From NCBI GenBank assembly GCA_944380695.1, contig CALWII010000028.1, positions 1 through 20,874 on the forward strand: 20,874 nt of DNA, read 5' to 3'. Position numbers and translations under genes: made by a program. The notes under the pieces are model-generated. The model ran no database searches, was not told the DNA's origin, and worked only from the letters and a program-made list of their open reading frames with translations. This stretch comes from an uncultured Clostridia bacterium (GTDB lineage Bacteria; Bacillota; Clostridia; Christensenellales; UBA1242). Every line of letters starts with the position of its first letter. Positions within the stretch are counted from its first letter, which is position 1. This document shows, one piece after another, positions 7,007 to 16,888 of the stretch.

Positions 7007-8011
7007 ATGGAAGACAGATTTATAACAAGTACAAAAAATTTAACTGACGCAGAAATTGAGAATAGCTTACGCCCAAACTCTTTTGATGAATATGTGGGGC
7101 AAAAAAAAGTTGTTGACAGTCTGATGGTTTATATCAAAGCTGCAAAATCCAGAAAAGAAAATTTAGACCACGTTCTGCTGTATGGTCCTCCGGGATTGGG
7201 AAAAACAACTTTGTCTCATATAATTGCCAATGAATTGGGTTCACAATTAAAAGTGACCTCGGGACCTGCAATCGAGCACGCTGCAGATTTAGCCGCCATA
7301 TTGACAAACCTAAATGAAAACGATGTTTTATTTATTGATGAAATTCATCGTCTTCATAAAACTGTGGAAGAAATTTTATATCCTGCTATGGAGGACTTTG
7401 CGCTTGATTTTATTGTTGGGAAAGGTCCTTCTGCTAAAAATATGCGTTTAAAAATTCAGCCTTTCACACTTATTGGTGCTACTACAAGGGCAGGTATGCT
7501 CACCAATCCGCTACGAGATCGATTTGGAGTTATATGTAGATTGGAATTGTATTCGCCACAAGAGTTAAAAATTATAATCCATAGATCAGCAAAAATTTTA
7601 AATGTTGAAATTGATGATTCTGCGTGCGAAGAAATTGCAAAACGGTCTAGGGGAACTCCAAGAATTGCTAATAGATTACTAAAAAGAGTCCGTGATTACG
7701 CAGATGTAAAAGGCGAAGGAAAAATAACCAAACAAATTGCTGATTCTACACTTGATATTATGGAAATAGATGAGCTAGGGCTAGATTTTATAGATAGAAA
7801 AATTCTTAACTCAATAATAAGTAAATTCGGCGGAGGCCCTGTTGGACTAGACACACTCTCTGCAACCATCAGTGAAGATTCGAGTACTATAGAAGATGTG
7901 TACGAACCTTATCTTTTACAATTAGGATTTATAGCTAGAACTCCTAGAGGAAGAATTGCTACCGAACTTGCGTACAAGCATTTGTCAATACCACTGCCAG
8001 AAAAAAAATGA
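7007..8011 (+). CDS. ruvB: Holliday junction branch-migration helicase RuvB
   Basis: AAA+ ATPase that, as hexameric rings on both sides of RuvA, drives branch migration. It has 334 residues. Walker A is GPPGLGKTT at residues 60-68, Walker [11 protein letters not shown] at 107-116, sensor 1 in [10 protein letters not shown], and the arginine-finger region follows (NPLRDRFG). The C-terminal winged helix contains [17 protein letters not shown] and the final [10 protein letters not shown] typical of the family. AGGAG (6996-7000) lies in the end of ruvA. QueA starts 29 bases downstream, probably on the same transcript. Confidence 0.98.
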   Translation: MEDRFITSTKNLTDAEIENSLRPNSFDEYVGQKKVVDSLMVYIKAAKSRKENLDHVLLYGPPGLGKTTLSHIIANELGSQLKVTSGPAIEHAADLAAILTNLNENDVLFIDEIHRLHKTVEEILYPAMEDFALDFIVGKGPSAKNMRLKIQPFTLIGATTRAGMLTNPLRDRFGVICRLELYSPQELKIIIHRSAKILNVEIDDSACEEIAKRSRGTPRIANRLLKRVRDYADVKGEGKITKQIADSTLDIMEIDELGLDFIDRKILNSIISKFGGGPVGLDTLSATISEDSSTIEDVYEPYLLQLGFIARTPRGRIATELAYKHLSIPLPEKK

Positions 8012-8040
8012 ATAGTCTGTTAATTTACAGGGGTTAACTT

Positions 8041-9069
8041 ATGGATTTATTAAATAAAAAAAGCTACTACTATGATTTACCAGAGGAACTAATAGCACAA
8101 ACGCCATTAAAAGAGCGTGACCAAGCTCGTTTGCTTGTGTACCATAAAGATAATAAAACAATAGAACATAAGTATTTTTATAACATATTAGATTATTTAA
8201 AAAAAGGCGATGTTCTTGTTATTAACAACACAAAAGTTTTGCCAGCAAGACTTTACGGTTACAAAGAAACAGGTGCTAAAATCGAGGTGCTTCTTCATAA
8301 AAGAATAGATTTAAATAATTGGGAATGTCTAGCAAAACCATTAAAAAGATTAAAAGTTGGCGACAAAGTATTTTTTAGCGAAGATTTCTTTTGTACGCTT
8401 ACTGCCAAATTGTCTGATGGGATATGCAATATGAAATTTTCCTATGAAGGAGTTTTCGAACAACATCTGTCTGAAATAGGGACAATGCCACTTCCTCCTT
8501 ACATAAAAGAAAAATTAAAAGACCAAAACAGTTACCAAACGGTTTACGCAAAAATTGAAGGGTCTTCTGCAGCACCGACAGCTGGGCTTCATTTTACTAA
8601 TGATTTACTAGAAAAAATAAAAGAAAAGGGAATAGAAATTGTTGAGGTTTTACTTCAAGTTGGGCTAGGCACATTTCGACCAGTAAAAGAAGATAACATT
8701 TTGAAACACGATATGCATTCAGAATTTTTCGAACTCACCCCAGAGAACACAGAAAAATTAAATAAAGCAAAAAAAGAAGGTCGAAGAATTATAGCTGTTG
8801 GAACAACTAGTGTTAGAGTTTTAGAAAGCGCATGCGATGAAAACGGAATTTTTAGTCCTCAAAAACGAGAAACATCTATATTTATATACCCACCATACAA
8901 ATTTAAAGCTATTGATGGACTTATAACAAATTTTCATTTACCAGAAAGTACACTTATAATGTTAGTATCAGCTTTTATTGGTAGAGATGAAACCATATCT
9001 GTTTATAATCTCGCTGTAAAAGAAAAATACAGATTTTTTAGTTTTGGTGATGCCTGCTTATTTATTTAG
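8041..9069 (+). CDS. queA: S-adenosylmethionine:tRNA ribosyltransferase-isomerase
   Basis: QueA moves the ribosyl part of S-adenosylmethionine onto preQ1 at tRNA position 34, making epoxyqueuosine. It has 342 residues, full length. Family signatures: YDLPEELIAQTPLKERDQARLLVY at the start, VINNTKVLPARLYG, EGSSAAPTAGLHFT in the middle, LQVGLGTFRPV, and ITNFHLPESTLIMLVSAF near the end. AGGGG at 8029-8033 precedes the ATG. It lies between ruvB and tgt, the usual order, and forms the pathway step after Tgt. Confidence 0.97.
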   Translation: MDLLNKKSYYYDLPEELIAQTPLKERDQARLLVYHKDNKTIEHKYFYNILDYLKKGDVLVINNTKVLPARLYGYKETGAKIEVLLHKRIDLNNWECLAKPLKRLKVGDKVFFSEDFFCTLTAKLSDGICNMKFSYEGVFEQHLSEIGTMPLPPYIKEKLKDQNSYQTVYAKIEGSSAAPTAGLHFTNDLLEKIKEKGIEIVEVLLQVGLGTFRPVKEDNILKHDMHSEFFELTPENTEKLNKAKKEGRRIIAVGTTSVRVLESACDENGIFSPQKRETSIFIYPPYKFKAIDGLITNFHLPESTLIMLVSAFIGRDETISVYNLAVKEKYRFFSFGDACLFI

Positions 9070-9088
9070 TATTCTTGTCACCATAATA

Positions 9089-9109
9089 AATACTATATGT
9101 GGTAGTATT
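9089..9109 (+). other. Small inverted repeat between queA and tgt
   Basis: AATACTA (9089-9095) and TAGTATT (9103-9109) flank a seven-base loop. The outer CATAATA and TATTATG can also pair. No T tract follows, so it is not a terminator. It might serve RNA processing or mRNA stability between queA and tgt. Confidence 0.35.
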
Positions 9110-9127
9110 ATGATTATAATTAACTAA

Positions 9128-10255
<1,128 letters not shown>

Positions 10256-10287
10256 TTGTAGTCAATAATATAACTGCAACTAATTTT

Positions 10288-10316
10288 AAAAGCCTAAAAT
10301 AAAAAGGCTTTTTTTT
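10288..10316 (+). terminator. Terminator after tgt, possibly bidirectional
   Basis: AAAAGCCT (10288-10295) pairs with AGGCTTTT (10305-10312), loop of nine, with eight T from 10309 to 10316. Outer AACTAA and TTAGTT extend it. On the opposite strand the stem is also followed by T, so it may also end the convergent collagen-like gene (stop at 10333). Confidence 0.85.
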
Positions 10317-10332
10317 AGTTCAATAAATGTTG

Positions 10333-11661
<1,329 letters not shown>

Positions 11662-11697
11662 TTTCCTCCTCTTGTACTGAATTTATTCCTCACTTTA

Positions 11698-11726
11698 CAT
11701 AATATGGTAAAACATATAAATTAGTT
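11698..11726 (-). promoter_or_regulatory. Possible promoter of the collagen-like gene
   Basis: Reading the - strand, AACT (11726-11723) is followed 16 bases later by CATATTATG (11706-11698). That resembles a sporulation sigma-K promoter (AC near -35, CATAnnnTA at -10) except for the last base. The overlapping TTAACT and TATTAT could instead be a weak housekeeping promoter. Predicted start is 20-30 bases before the ribosome site. Confidence 0.35.
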
Positions 11727-11883
11727 AAGATAACTCAAAATATAAAACCTTATTAACAGTAATATCAAAATTTAAAAAGCGAATAAATTTATTTTATGTC
11801 TAACAATGCACAAAATCTTAATCATAAAATACAAAACTCACCACTTACTTATAACTAACATTATATTACTAACAAAAATTCAT

Positions 11884-11912
11884 TTGACTTATAGAAAAAT
11901 TTTGGGTATAAT
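11884..11912 (+). promoter_or_regulatory. Sigma-A promoter of rny
   Basis: TTGACT (11884-11889), a 17-base spacer and TATAAT (11907-11912). The leader is about 45 bases and ends with the AGGGG site before ATG 11965. The rest of the divergent 303-base spacer (11662-11964) is AT-rich and shows no gene. Confidence 0.85.
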
Positions 11913-11964
11913 TATTTAGATGTAGTTTTAAACATCAAGAAATAGATTTAAAAGGGGTAAAAGT

Positions 11965-13551
11965 ATGAGCATAGCAACACTTTGTTCTGTGACTCCTGCG
12001 ATTGCCGTTGTAATTGCACTTGTGTGCTTTGCCGTTGGTATCGGCGGAGGCATAGGTTTGTATAAATTGGTTGCAACAAAAAAAATCGGTAAATCAAAAT
12101 CGAACGCTGTTCGTATTATCGAAGAGGCATACGCAGAAGCCAAAACTATTAAAAAAGAAGCTTCTTTAGAAGCAAAAGAAGCCAGCCACAAATATAGAGA
12201 AGAAGTCGAAACCGAACTTAAAGACAGACGAGCAGAAATTCAAAAGGCTGAAGACCGCTTGACCGAAAGAGAAAAATTTATTGAAAATAAAGAACTTTCA
12301 CTCGATAGAAAAAGCGAACAAATTGAAACAGAAAAACAAAGATTAGCAGATGATAGAGAAAAGTTATCTGCCGAAATTGAACAACAATCAAAAATTAAAG
12401 ATGATATGCTCGCCACTCTAGAAAAAATAAGTGGTATGAAAAAACAAGAGGCAAAAGACTTGCTCGTGGCTAATATGACAGAAGACGCTAAAAAAGAAGC
12501 AGGCAATATAATTAAGAAGATCGAAGACCAAGCAAAAGAGGAAGGAGAAAAAAAAGCAAGAGACATTGTGGCAAGTGCAATACAAAAGTGTGCGACCGAC
12601 CTTTCCACCGAAATGACAGTTTCTGTTGTTGCCTTACCAACTGATGAGATGAAAGGTAGAATTATTGGACGGGAAGGAAGGAACATTCGTGCAATTGAAA
12701 GTGCAACAGGTGTAGAATTAATTGTTGATGACACACCAGAAAATATTACAATTTCTTCTTTTGACCCAATAAGAAGAGAAATAGCACGCCTTAGTCTCGA
12801 AAAATTAATTGTCGACGGACGCATTCACCAAACTAGAATCGAAGAAATCGTTGAAAGAATGACAAAAGAACTTGACAAAACTATTAAAGAAGAGGGAGAA
12901 AAAGCGTGCGAAGAAGTTGGAATTTTTAATTTGCATCCTGAACTAACCAAAATTCTAGGAAGATTGAAATTTAGGACAAGCTATGGACAAAATTGTTTAA
13001 AACACAGTATTGAAACTTCTATTATCGCTGGCCAAATCGCTACTGAATTAGGAGCAGATCCCAAAATAGCAAAAAGAGGTGGTTTGCTTCACGACATAGG
13101 TAAAGCTCTTGACCACGAAATTGAAGGCACGCACGTTCAAATAGGTGTGGATTTAGCAACAAAATATAAGGAAAGCCCAGAGGTAATTCATTGCATAGAA
13201 GCACATCATTTTAATGTTGAATTTCATTCAGTGGAAGCGGTTATCGTTCAAATAGCAGATGCCATCTCTAGCACAAGACCTGGAGCAAGGCGAGAAAGCT
13301 TTGAAAACTATATCAAGCGACTTCAACAACTCGAAGAAATTTCTAACAGCTTTAAGGGTGTTGACAAGGCATTCGCTGTTCAAGCTGGGAGAGAAGTTAG
13401 AATTATCGTTAAGCCAGAACAAATTTCTGACAATGACGCAATGTTTTTAGCAAAAGATATAGCAAAAAAAATAGAAGATGAAATGCAATATCCTGGACAA
13501 ATTAAAGTAAATGTTATAAGGGAATCAAGATTTTCAGAAACTGCAAAATAA
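11965..13551 (+). CDS. rny: Ribonuclease Y
   Basis: Membrane-bound endoribonuclease that starts mRNA decay in many Bacillota. It has 528 residues, usual length. One N-terminal membrane helix (about 10-34), a long charged coiled coil (about 45-190), a KH RNA-binding domain with GRIIGREGRNIR at 231-242, and an HD metal-phosphohydrolase domain with HDIGKALDHE (H376, D377). It ends with the conserved YPGQIKVNVIRESR. AGGGG at 11953-11957 sets the start. It has its own promoter and a two-hairpin tail. No neighbour seems functionally linked. Confidence 0.98.
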   Translation: MSIATLCSVTPAIAVVIALVCFAVGIGGGIGLYKLVATKKIGKSKSNAVRIIEEAYAEAKTIKKEASLEAKEASHKYREEVETELKDRRAEIQKAEDRLTEREKFIENKELSLDRKSEQIETEKQRLADDREKLSAEIEQQSKIKDDMLATLEKISGMKKQEAKDLLVANMTEDAKKEAGNIIKKIEDQAKEEGEKKARDIVASAIQKCATDLSTEMTVSVVALPTDEMKGRIIGREGRNIRAIESATGVELIVDDTPENITISSFDPIRREIARLSLEKLIVDGRIHQTRIEEIVERMTKELDKTIKEEGEKACEEVGIFNLHPELTKILGRLKFRTSYGQNCLKHSIETSIIAGQIATELGADPKIAKRGGLLHDIGKALDHEIEGTHVQIGVDLATKYKESPEVIHCIEAHHFNVEFHSVEAVIVQIADAISSTRPGARRESFENYIKRLQQLEEISNSFKGVDKAFAVQAGREVRIIVKPEQISDNDAMFLAKDIAKKIEDEMQYPGQIKVNVIRESRFSETAK

Positions 13552-13600
13552 TTTTTAATTTTAATGTATAATATCCAAATAAATACACATAACAAATATA

Positions 13601-13624
13601 GGTTAAACAAAGAAGCGTTTAACC
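13601..13624 (+). other. First hairpin of the rny 3' tail
   Basis: GGTTAAAC (13601-13608) and GTTTAACC (13617-13624) form a perfect 8-bp stem with an eight-base loop and no T tract. It lies directly upstream of the terminator hairpin at 13629. A TATAAT at 13567-13572, without a good -35, could start a short RNA that carries both hairpins. Confidence 0.55.
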
Positions 13625-13628
13625 ACAG

Positions 13629-13675
13629 AAGGGAGAACACGAGATTATGATAAAACTCGTGTTCTTTCTTTTTTT
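13629..13675 (+). terminator. Terminator of rny
   Basis: AGAACACGAG (13634-13643) pairs perfectly with CTCGTGTTCT (13656-13665). The stem extends outwards with AAGGG (13629-13633) and TTTCTT (two G-T pairs), giving about 15 bp. A T-rich tract runs to 13675. Confidence 0.85.
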
Positions 13676-13717
13676 CTAATTCTTAATAAAAGAATATATT
13701 TAAACATTTCTTTTCTT

Positions 13718-13754
13718 AAAAAACGCAATCAAAGATTATTTGATTGCGTTTTTT
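13718..13754. terminator. Bidirectional terminator between rny and the PadR-like gene
   Basis: A 16-bp perfect stem: AAAAAACGCAATCAAA (13718-13733) with its complement (13739-13754) around GATTA. It has T runs on both strands. It ends the convergent PadR-like gene, whose stop is at 13776, and backs up the rny terminator. Confidence 0.9.
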
Positions 13755-13775
13755 ATTTATAAACTTCACAGCAAA

Positions 13776-15434
13776 CTACTTCCAAAAGCGTTTGTAAACA
13801 TAAATCTGTGAATAATATACACCCAATGTAGCACAGGCGGACACATATATAGGGAATAATATTGTTGAAAAATATGTTAAAGCAGTATTGAACGAAACAC
13901 CGCAAGCATAATTGATTAAAAATATTAAAGCAACAAACAGGGCGAATAAACTCCAAACAACAGCAGGGTGCCACATAGGTTTTGGAACTTTGCTTACTGT
14001 AGTTTTATAATTGTAGAAACAATATATTACATAAACAAGTGCAATTATTGGGAATAAATAATATACAAAATTTGTCGAAGCCGTTGTCATTTTGCATAAA
14101 GTGAATATCGCATACATCAATGCGCTTCCAATACTTATTAGACTAAAAATAAATAAGCTCACATACAGATTTAGCAAATTAGTATTATGCCGTGGACGAG
14201 CTTCTGGTCTTTCATAAATTTTAAAGTTCACACCCTGTGATTTGTAATAATCAGCCAAATCTTCGTAATTTTCAAAGTCATTAATTTCTGCAGAAACTTC
14301 TTTTTTAACTTCGGCTTTTGCATATAAACTTTCTATTTTAGCTCTAACATCATTACAAGTTGGGTCTGTTGAAACATCTCGTTTAGGCGCCGGCAATTTT
14401 TTGTCATAGCCAGGAGTGGCTAAAATTATGTTTAATCTTGGGGGTTCTATTCGCTTTGGTTTAGGGATGGCATCTTCTGGCAAACGGTCAGTAATAAAAA
14501 CACCATCATCACCTTGTTCTTCGATTTCTTTGTTAATTATATCTTTGACACTACTTTGTTTTGTTTCTTGTTTGAGAGCGGACTGTAAGGTGTTATAAGT
14601 TTTAAATTCTTTTCTTATTTCTTCATAATTGCCTTCTTTAGAATTTAAAAGTGCTTGTTTAATTGCCGACAAATCTTGGTCTTGTTTTTCACTAGATTTA
14701 AAAGGGGCAGGGGAGATATTAAGCTGAATTTGATTTTCTGTATAACTTTTTTTATTCCTATTTTTTGAAAAATCTCGTGAGATATTATAAATCTTTCTGT
14801 TGTAGTCGGCATCTTTAATACCATCGTCTACTTCTAATTTTGGCTCATCGCTTTCTTGCTTTTCGCCAAACTTTTCATCAAGCTTTTTAGACTCAACAAA
14901 ATCGTCTTCTCTTTTTTGAAATTTTTCTTCATCTAAATCATTGTCTGATGAAATTTTATCAAATATCTCATCTTTCTTATCATCCAATTCAGATTTCTGC
15001 TCGTCTAAATTAAAATAATCACTATAATCATCTGTCTGTTCATACTCGTTATCTACATCTTCATTTTCATCATTAACAGGAGTCTGTTGCATAGAAAAAT
15101 TCTCTTGCAATGGGGTAGTCTTTAATGCTTGTGGTTGCAATTCTTCGACCTTGCTTAATCCACCAAAATCTACTCGTAATTTTTCTAAAGCTTCTCTGCC
15201 ATTTTCAGTAATGCTAGAATATGAACACTTTGGACCTTTTAAACTTTCTCTTAAATATGACGATATGTATTTTAACTCTTTCATTCTATTCAAATTTGAA
15301 TACAAACTAGGGAGTTTAACATCTCGACCATACTTCTTTTTTATTTCTTCAATAAGTTCGAGCCCATACATATCTCTCTCGCTTAAACAGGAGAGAATCA
15401 TATAAGATAATTGACCTTTAGCTAAAACATCCAT
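13776..15434 (-). CDS. Membrane-anchored PadR-type regulator with long acidic linker
   Basis: 552 residues. Residues 1-90 look like a PadR winged helix: AKGQLSYMILSCLSERDMYG, then LPSLYSNLNRMKELKYISSY, then YSSITENGREALEKL. A region rich in D, E, K and Q follows (about 95-410) with little predicted fold. Four hydrophobic segments close the protein (about 420-447, 456-476, 490-511, 519-548), ending in the basic VYKRFWK. PadR proteins are normally about 100-200 residues, soluble, and repress stress or efflux genes; a long linker to a membrane domain is unusual. I infer a regulator that reads a membrane signal. It has its own promoter and AAGGTGG site and no operon partner. Confidence 0.8.
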   Translation of the reverse strand: MDVLAKGQLSYMILSCLSERDMYGLELIEEIKKKYGRDVKLPSLYSNLNRMKELKYISSYLRESLKGPKCSYSSITENGREALEKLRVDFGGLSKVEELQPQALKTTPLQENFSMQQTPVNDENEDVDNEYEQTDDYSDYFNLDEQKSELDDKKDEIFDKISSDNDLDEEKFQKREDDFVESKKLDEKFGEKQESDEPKLEVDDGIKDADYNRKIYNISRDFSKNRNKKSYTENQIQLNISPAPFKSSEKQDQDLSAIKQALLNSKEGNYEEIRKEFKTYNTLQSALKQETKQSSVKDIINKEIEEQGDDGVFITDRLPEDAIPKPKRIEPPRLNIILATPGYDKKLPAPKRDVSTDPTCNDVRAKIESLYAKAEVKKEVSAEINDFENYEDLADYYKSQGVNFKIYERPEARPRHNTNLLNLYVSLFIFSLISIGSALMYAIFTLCKMTTASTNFVYYLFPIIALVYVIYCFYNYKTTVSKVPKPMWHPAVVWSLFALFVALIFLINYACGVSFNTALTYFSTILFPIYVSACATLGVYYSQIYVYKRFWK

Positions 15435-15454
15435 AATTATCCACCTTCAAAGTA

Positions 15455-15484
15455 ATTATACTATTAAAAAGTAGGGGGTGTCAA
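15455..15484 (-). promoter_or_regulatory. Sigma-A promoter of the PadR-like gene
   Basis: On the - strand, TTGACA (15484-15479) and TATAAT (15460-15455) are separated by 18 bases. The ribosome site AAGGTGG (15447-15441) and ATG (15434) follow. The spacer begins with five C, so the promoter overlaps one of two TAGGGGGT elements. Confidence 0.85.
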
Positions 15485-15498
15485 CAAAAATAGGGGGT
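15472..15498. repeat. Two TAGGGGGT direct repeats at the PadR-like promoter
   Basis: TAGGGGGT at 15472-15479 and again at 15491-15498, 19 bases apart, each preceded by five A. Runs of five G stand out in a very AT-rich spacer. One copy overlaps the -35 region, the place for a repressor site. Autoregulation by the PadR-like protein is a guess. Confidence 0.5.
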
Positions 15499-15604
15499 AT
15501 TATGAAGACATAATACCGAAAGTTTTTACGCCTTTATCTCTGCGTAAAAGACAGCTTTTACGCAGAGATAGTGACATAATACACATATTTTGTACATATT
15601 ATGT
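15496..15604. repeat. Cluster of three inverted repeats upstream of the PadR-like gene
   Basis: First, GGTATTATG/CATAATACC (15496-15504 with 15509-15517). Second, a 15-bp perfect repeat (15535-15549 with 15556-15570), extended to 16 bp by G15550-C15555. Third, ACATAATA/TATTATGT (15574-15581 with 15597-15604). TTTTACGC also occurs at 15524-15531, so the central GCGTAAAA (15542-15549) can pair with either side. No T tract follows, so these are not simple terminators. Confidence 0.8.
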
Positions 15605-15869
15605 TATATTTTTATAACTTATTAAAAAGCCTAAATTAAAAAATTTTTATTGTCAAACAATTTTTTAATTTAATCTATTATGTTTTAACTCTTTGCCTTT
15701 CTCTTTTTAAATTAATATTATTTCATTTATCTTTTTAAAATTGATTATATTTTTAAATTTAATTATATCGTGTTTCTTTTGCCATCAACACGCACCAAAC
15801 AATATCATTTTTTTTGCAAATTATATTATTGAGTGTTCTCTTTTAATTTTATGAATACTTTTTATTATT
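15605..15869. other. AT-rich spacer without a gene
   Basis: I see no coding frame or RNA gene here. AAATTAAAAAATT (15633-15645) and AATTTTTTAATTT (15659-15671) are complementary and can fold, and the rest is runs of A and T. It lies downstream of the nucleotidyltransferase-like gene's terminator and upstream of the repeat cluster. Confidence 0.5.
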
Positions 15870-15924
15870 AAAAAAGAAAAGCATTATAAATTAAAAAATT
15901 TTTTCTACAAAAATTTATAATGCT
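15870..15924 (-). terminator. Terminator of the serS operon
   Basis: On the - strand, AGCATTATAAATT (15924-15912) pairs with AATTTATAATGCT (15892-15880), 13 bp, around a 19-base AT loop. TTTTCTTTTTT follows (15880-15870). The stem begins at the base next to the stop codon. Confidence 0.82.
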
Positions 15925-16878
15925 CTAATTTTTTATCTCATTTAAACCGCTGAGTAATTTTGAAAATATCACAATATTTGACCTAACTGCTTTTTCTTTT
16001 GCTAGTGTCAAATCTGGATTTAATATACTTTTAAACTCTGAAACATTTGAAAAATTTAAATAATTGATTATTTTTATAAATGCTGTATATAGTTCCTCGC
16101 CATCGAATAGTTCGTCTGGAGTGTTATATAATAAACTCTCAATGTATATTTGATTAGGCATAACATACGAACGAGATGCATTTCGGAAAAGAACATTTAA
16201 CACTTTTATCATATCAATAAATCGCTGTCCAATACGCTCATATTTATCCTTAAGTAATCTGTCTCTATTTTCAAAATTTATCTTATAAAAACCTTTTTTT
16301 CTACTTATTAAAAACTTAAAATCACCATCATCATATATCGTAGGATAAATTACAATCTTGGTTTTTGGGCCAAAATCATCAATTCCAACAATTCTTAAAC
16401 ATTTTCCTTCATTATAAACAATACTTGTTTCCGATAAATGATGAGATAATGCAATTTGCAAATCAGAAACAAATTTATCAAGATTATATTTTTCAGAATC
16501 AAACTTAATCTCATTTGACGAGGAATTTTTTGTGTCTTTTTTTCTTCTTTTTTTCCTTTTTGAATCACGCCAAGCGTTTAAAAATCTTTCTTTAATTTTT
16601 TTCCACAAGTCATTATATTGTAAACAGTTTATTTCAATTTGAGGGCTTTCCACTCCTAAAAAGTAAACATACTCACTTTCTGCTGACATAGCACCATTAA
16701 ACATTTCATTAACGGGTTGTAAAATTGTTTTATCTATATTTACAAAAGGAACAGTTAAAGAAAGCTCACTGACAGCTGACGAACACAAAGAAATAATTTT
16801 TTGTTCAGTTTCACTGGCAAAATCACTGATATCTTCTTTTGCAATCGATTCTATAAGCTTTCTTGAAATACCTCTCAT
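15925..16878 (-). CDS. Nucleotidyltransferase-fold-like protein without visible catalytic motif
   Basis: 317 residues from ATG 16878, chosen because AGGAGA (16890-16885) precedes it; a longer frame to 16968 lies inside serS. The second half resembles bacterial proteins of the polymerase-beta-type nucleotidyltransferase superfamily (distant OAS or CD-NTase-like): LDKFVSDLQIALSHHL, then KTKIVIYPTIYDDGDFKF, then PNQIYIESLLYNTPDELF at 241-258, where relatives have a similar 'IECLLYNVP' stretch. The GS...DxD metal site expected in the first half is not seen; the matching region may be LGVESPQIEI (74-83). A basic stretch KRKKRRKK (107-114) suggests nucleic acid contact. Start overlaps the serS stop region, so translation is coupled. 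Family assignment is tentative. Confidence 0.45.
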   Translation of the reverse strand: MRGISRKLIESIAKEDISDFASETEQKIISLCSSAVSELSLTVPFVNIDKTILQPVNEMFNGAMSAESEYVYFLGVESPQIEINCLQYNDLWKKIKERFLNAWRDSKRKKRRKKDTKNSSSNEIKFDSEKYNLDKFVSDLQIALSHHLSETSIVYNEGKCLRIVGIDDFGPKTKIVIYPTIYDDGDFKFLISRKKGFYKINFENRDRLLKDKYERIGQRFIDMIKVLNVLFRNASRSYVMPNQIYIESLLYNTPDELFDGEELYTAFIKIINYLNFSNVSEFKSILNPDLTLAKEKAVRSNIVIFSKLLSGLNEIKN

Positions 16879-16888
16879 CTTAATTCTC

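Noticed and set aside
12240..12824. Serine-rich ORF on the - strand inside rny
   Set aside because: Antisense shadow of the RNase Y coiled-coil and KH coding region.
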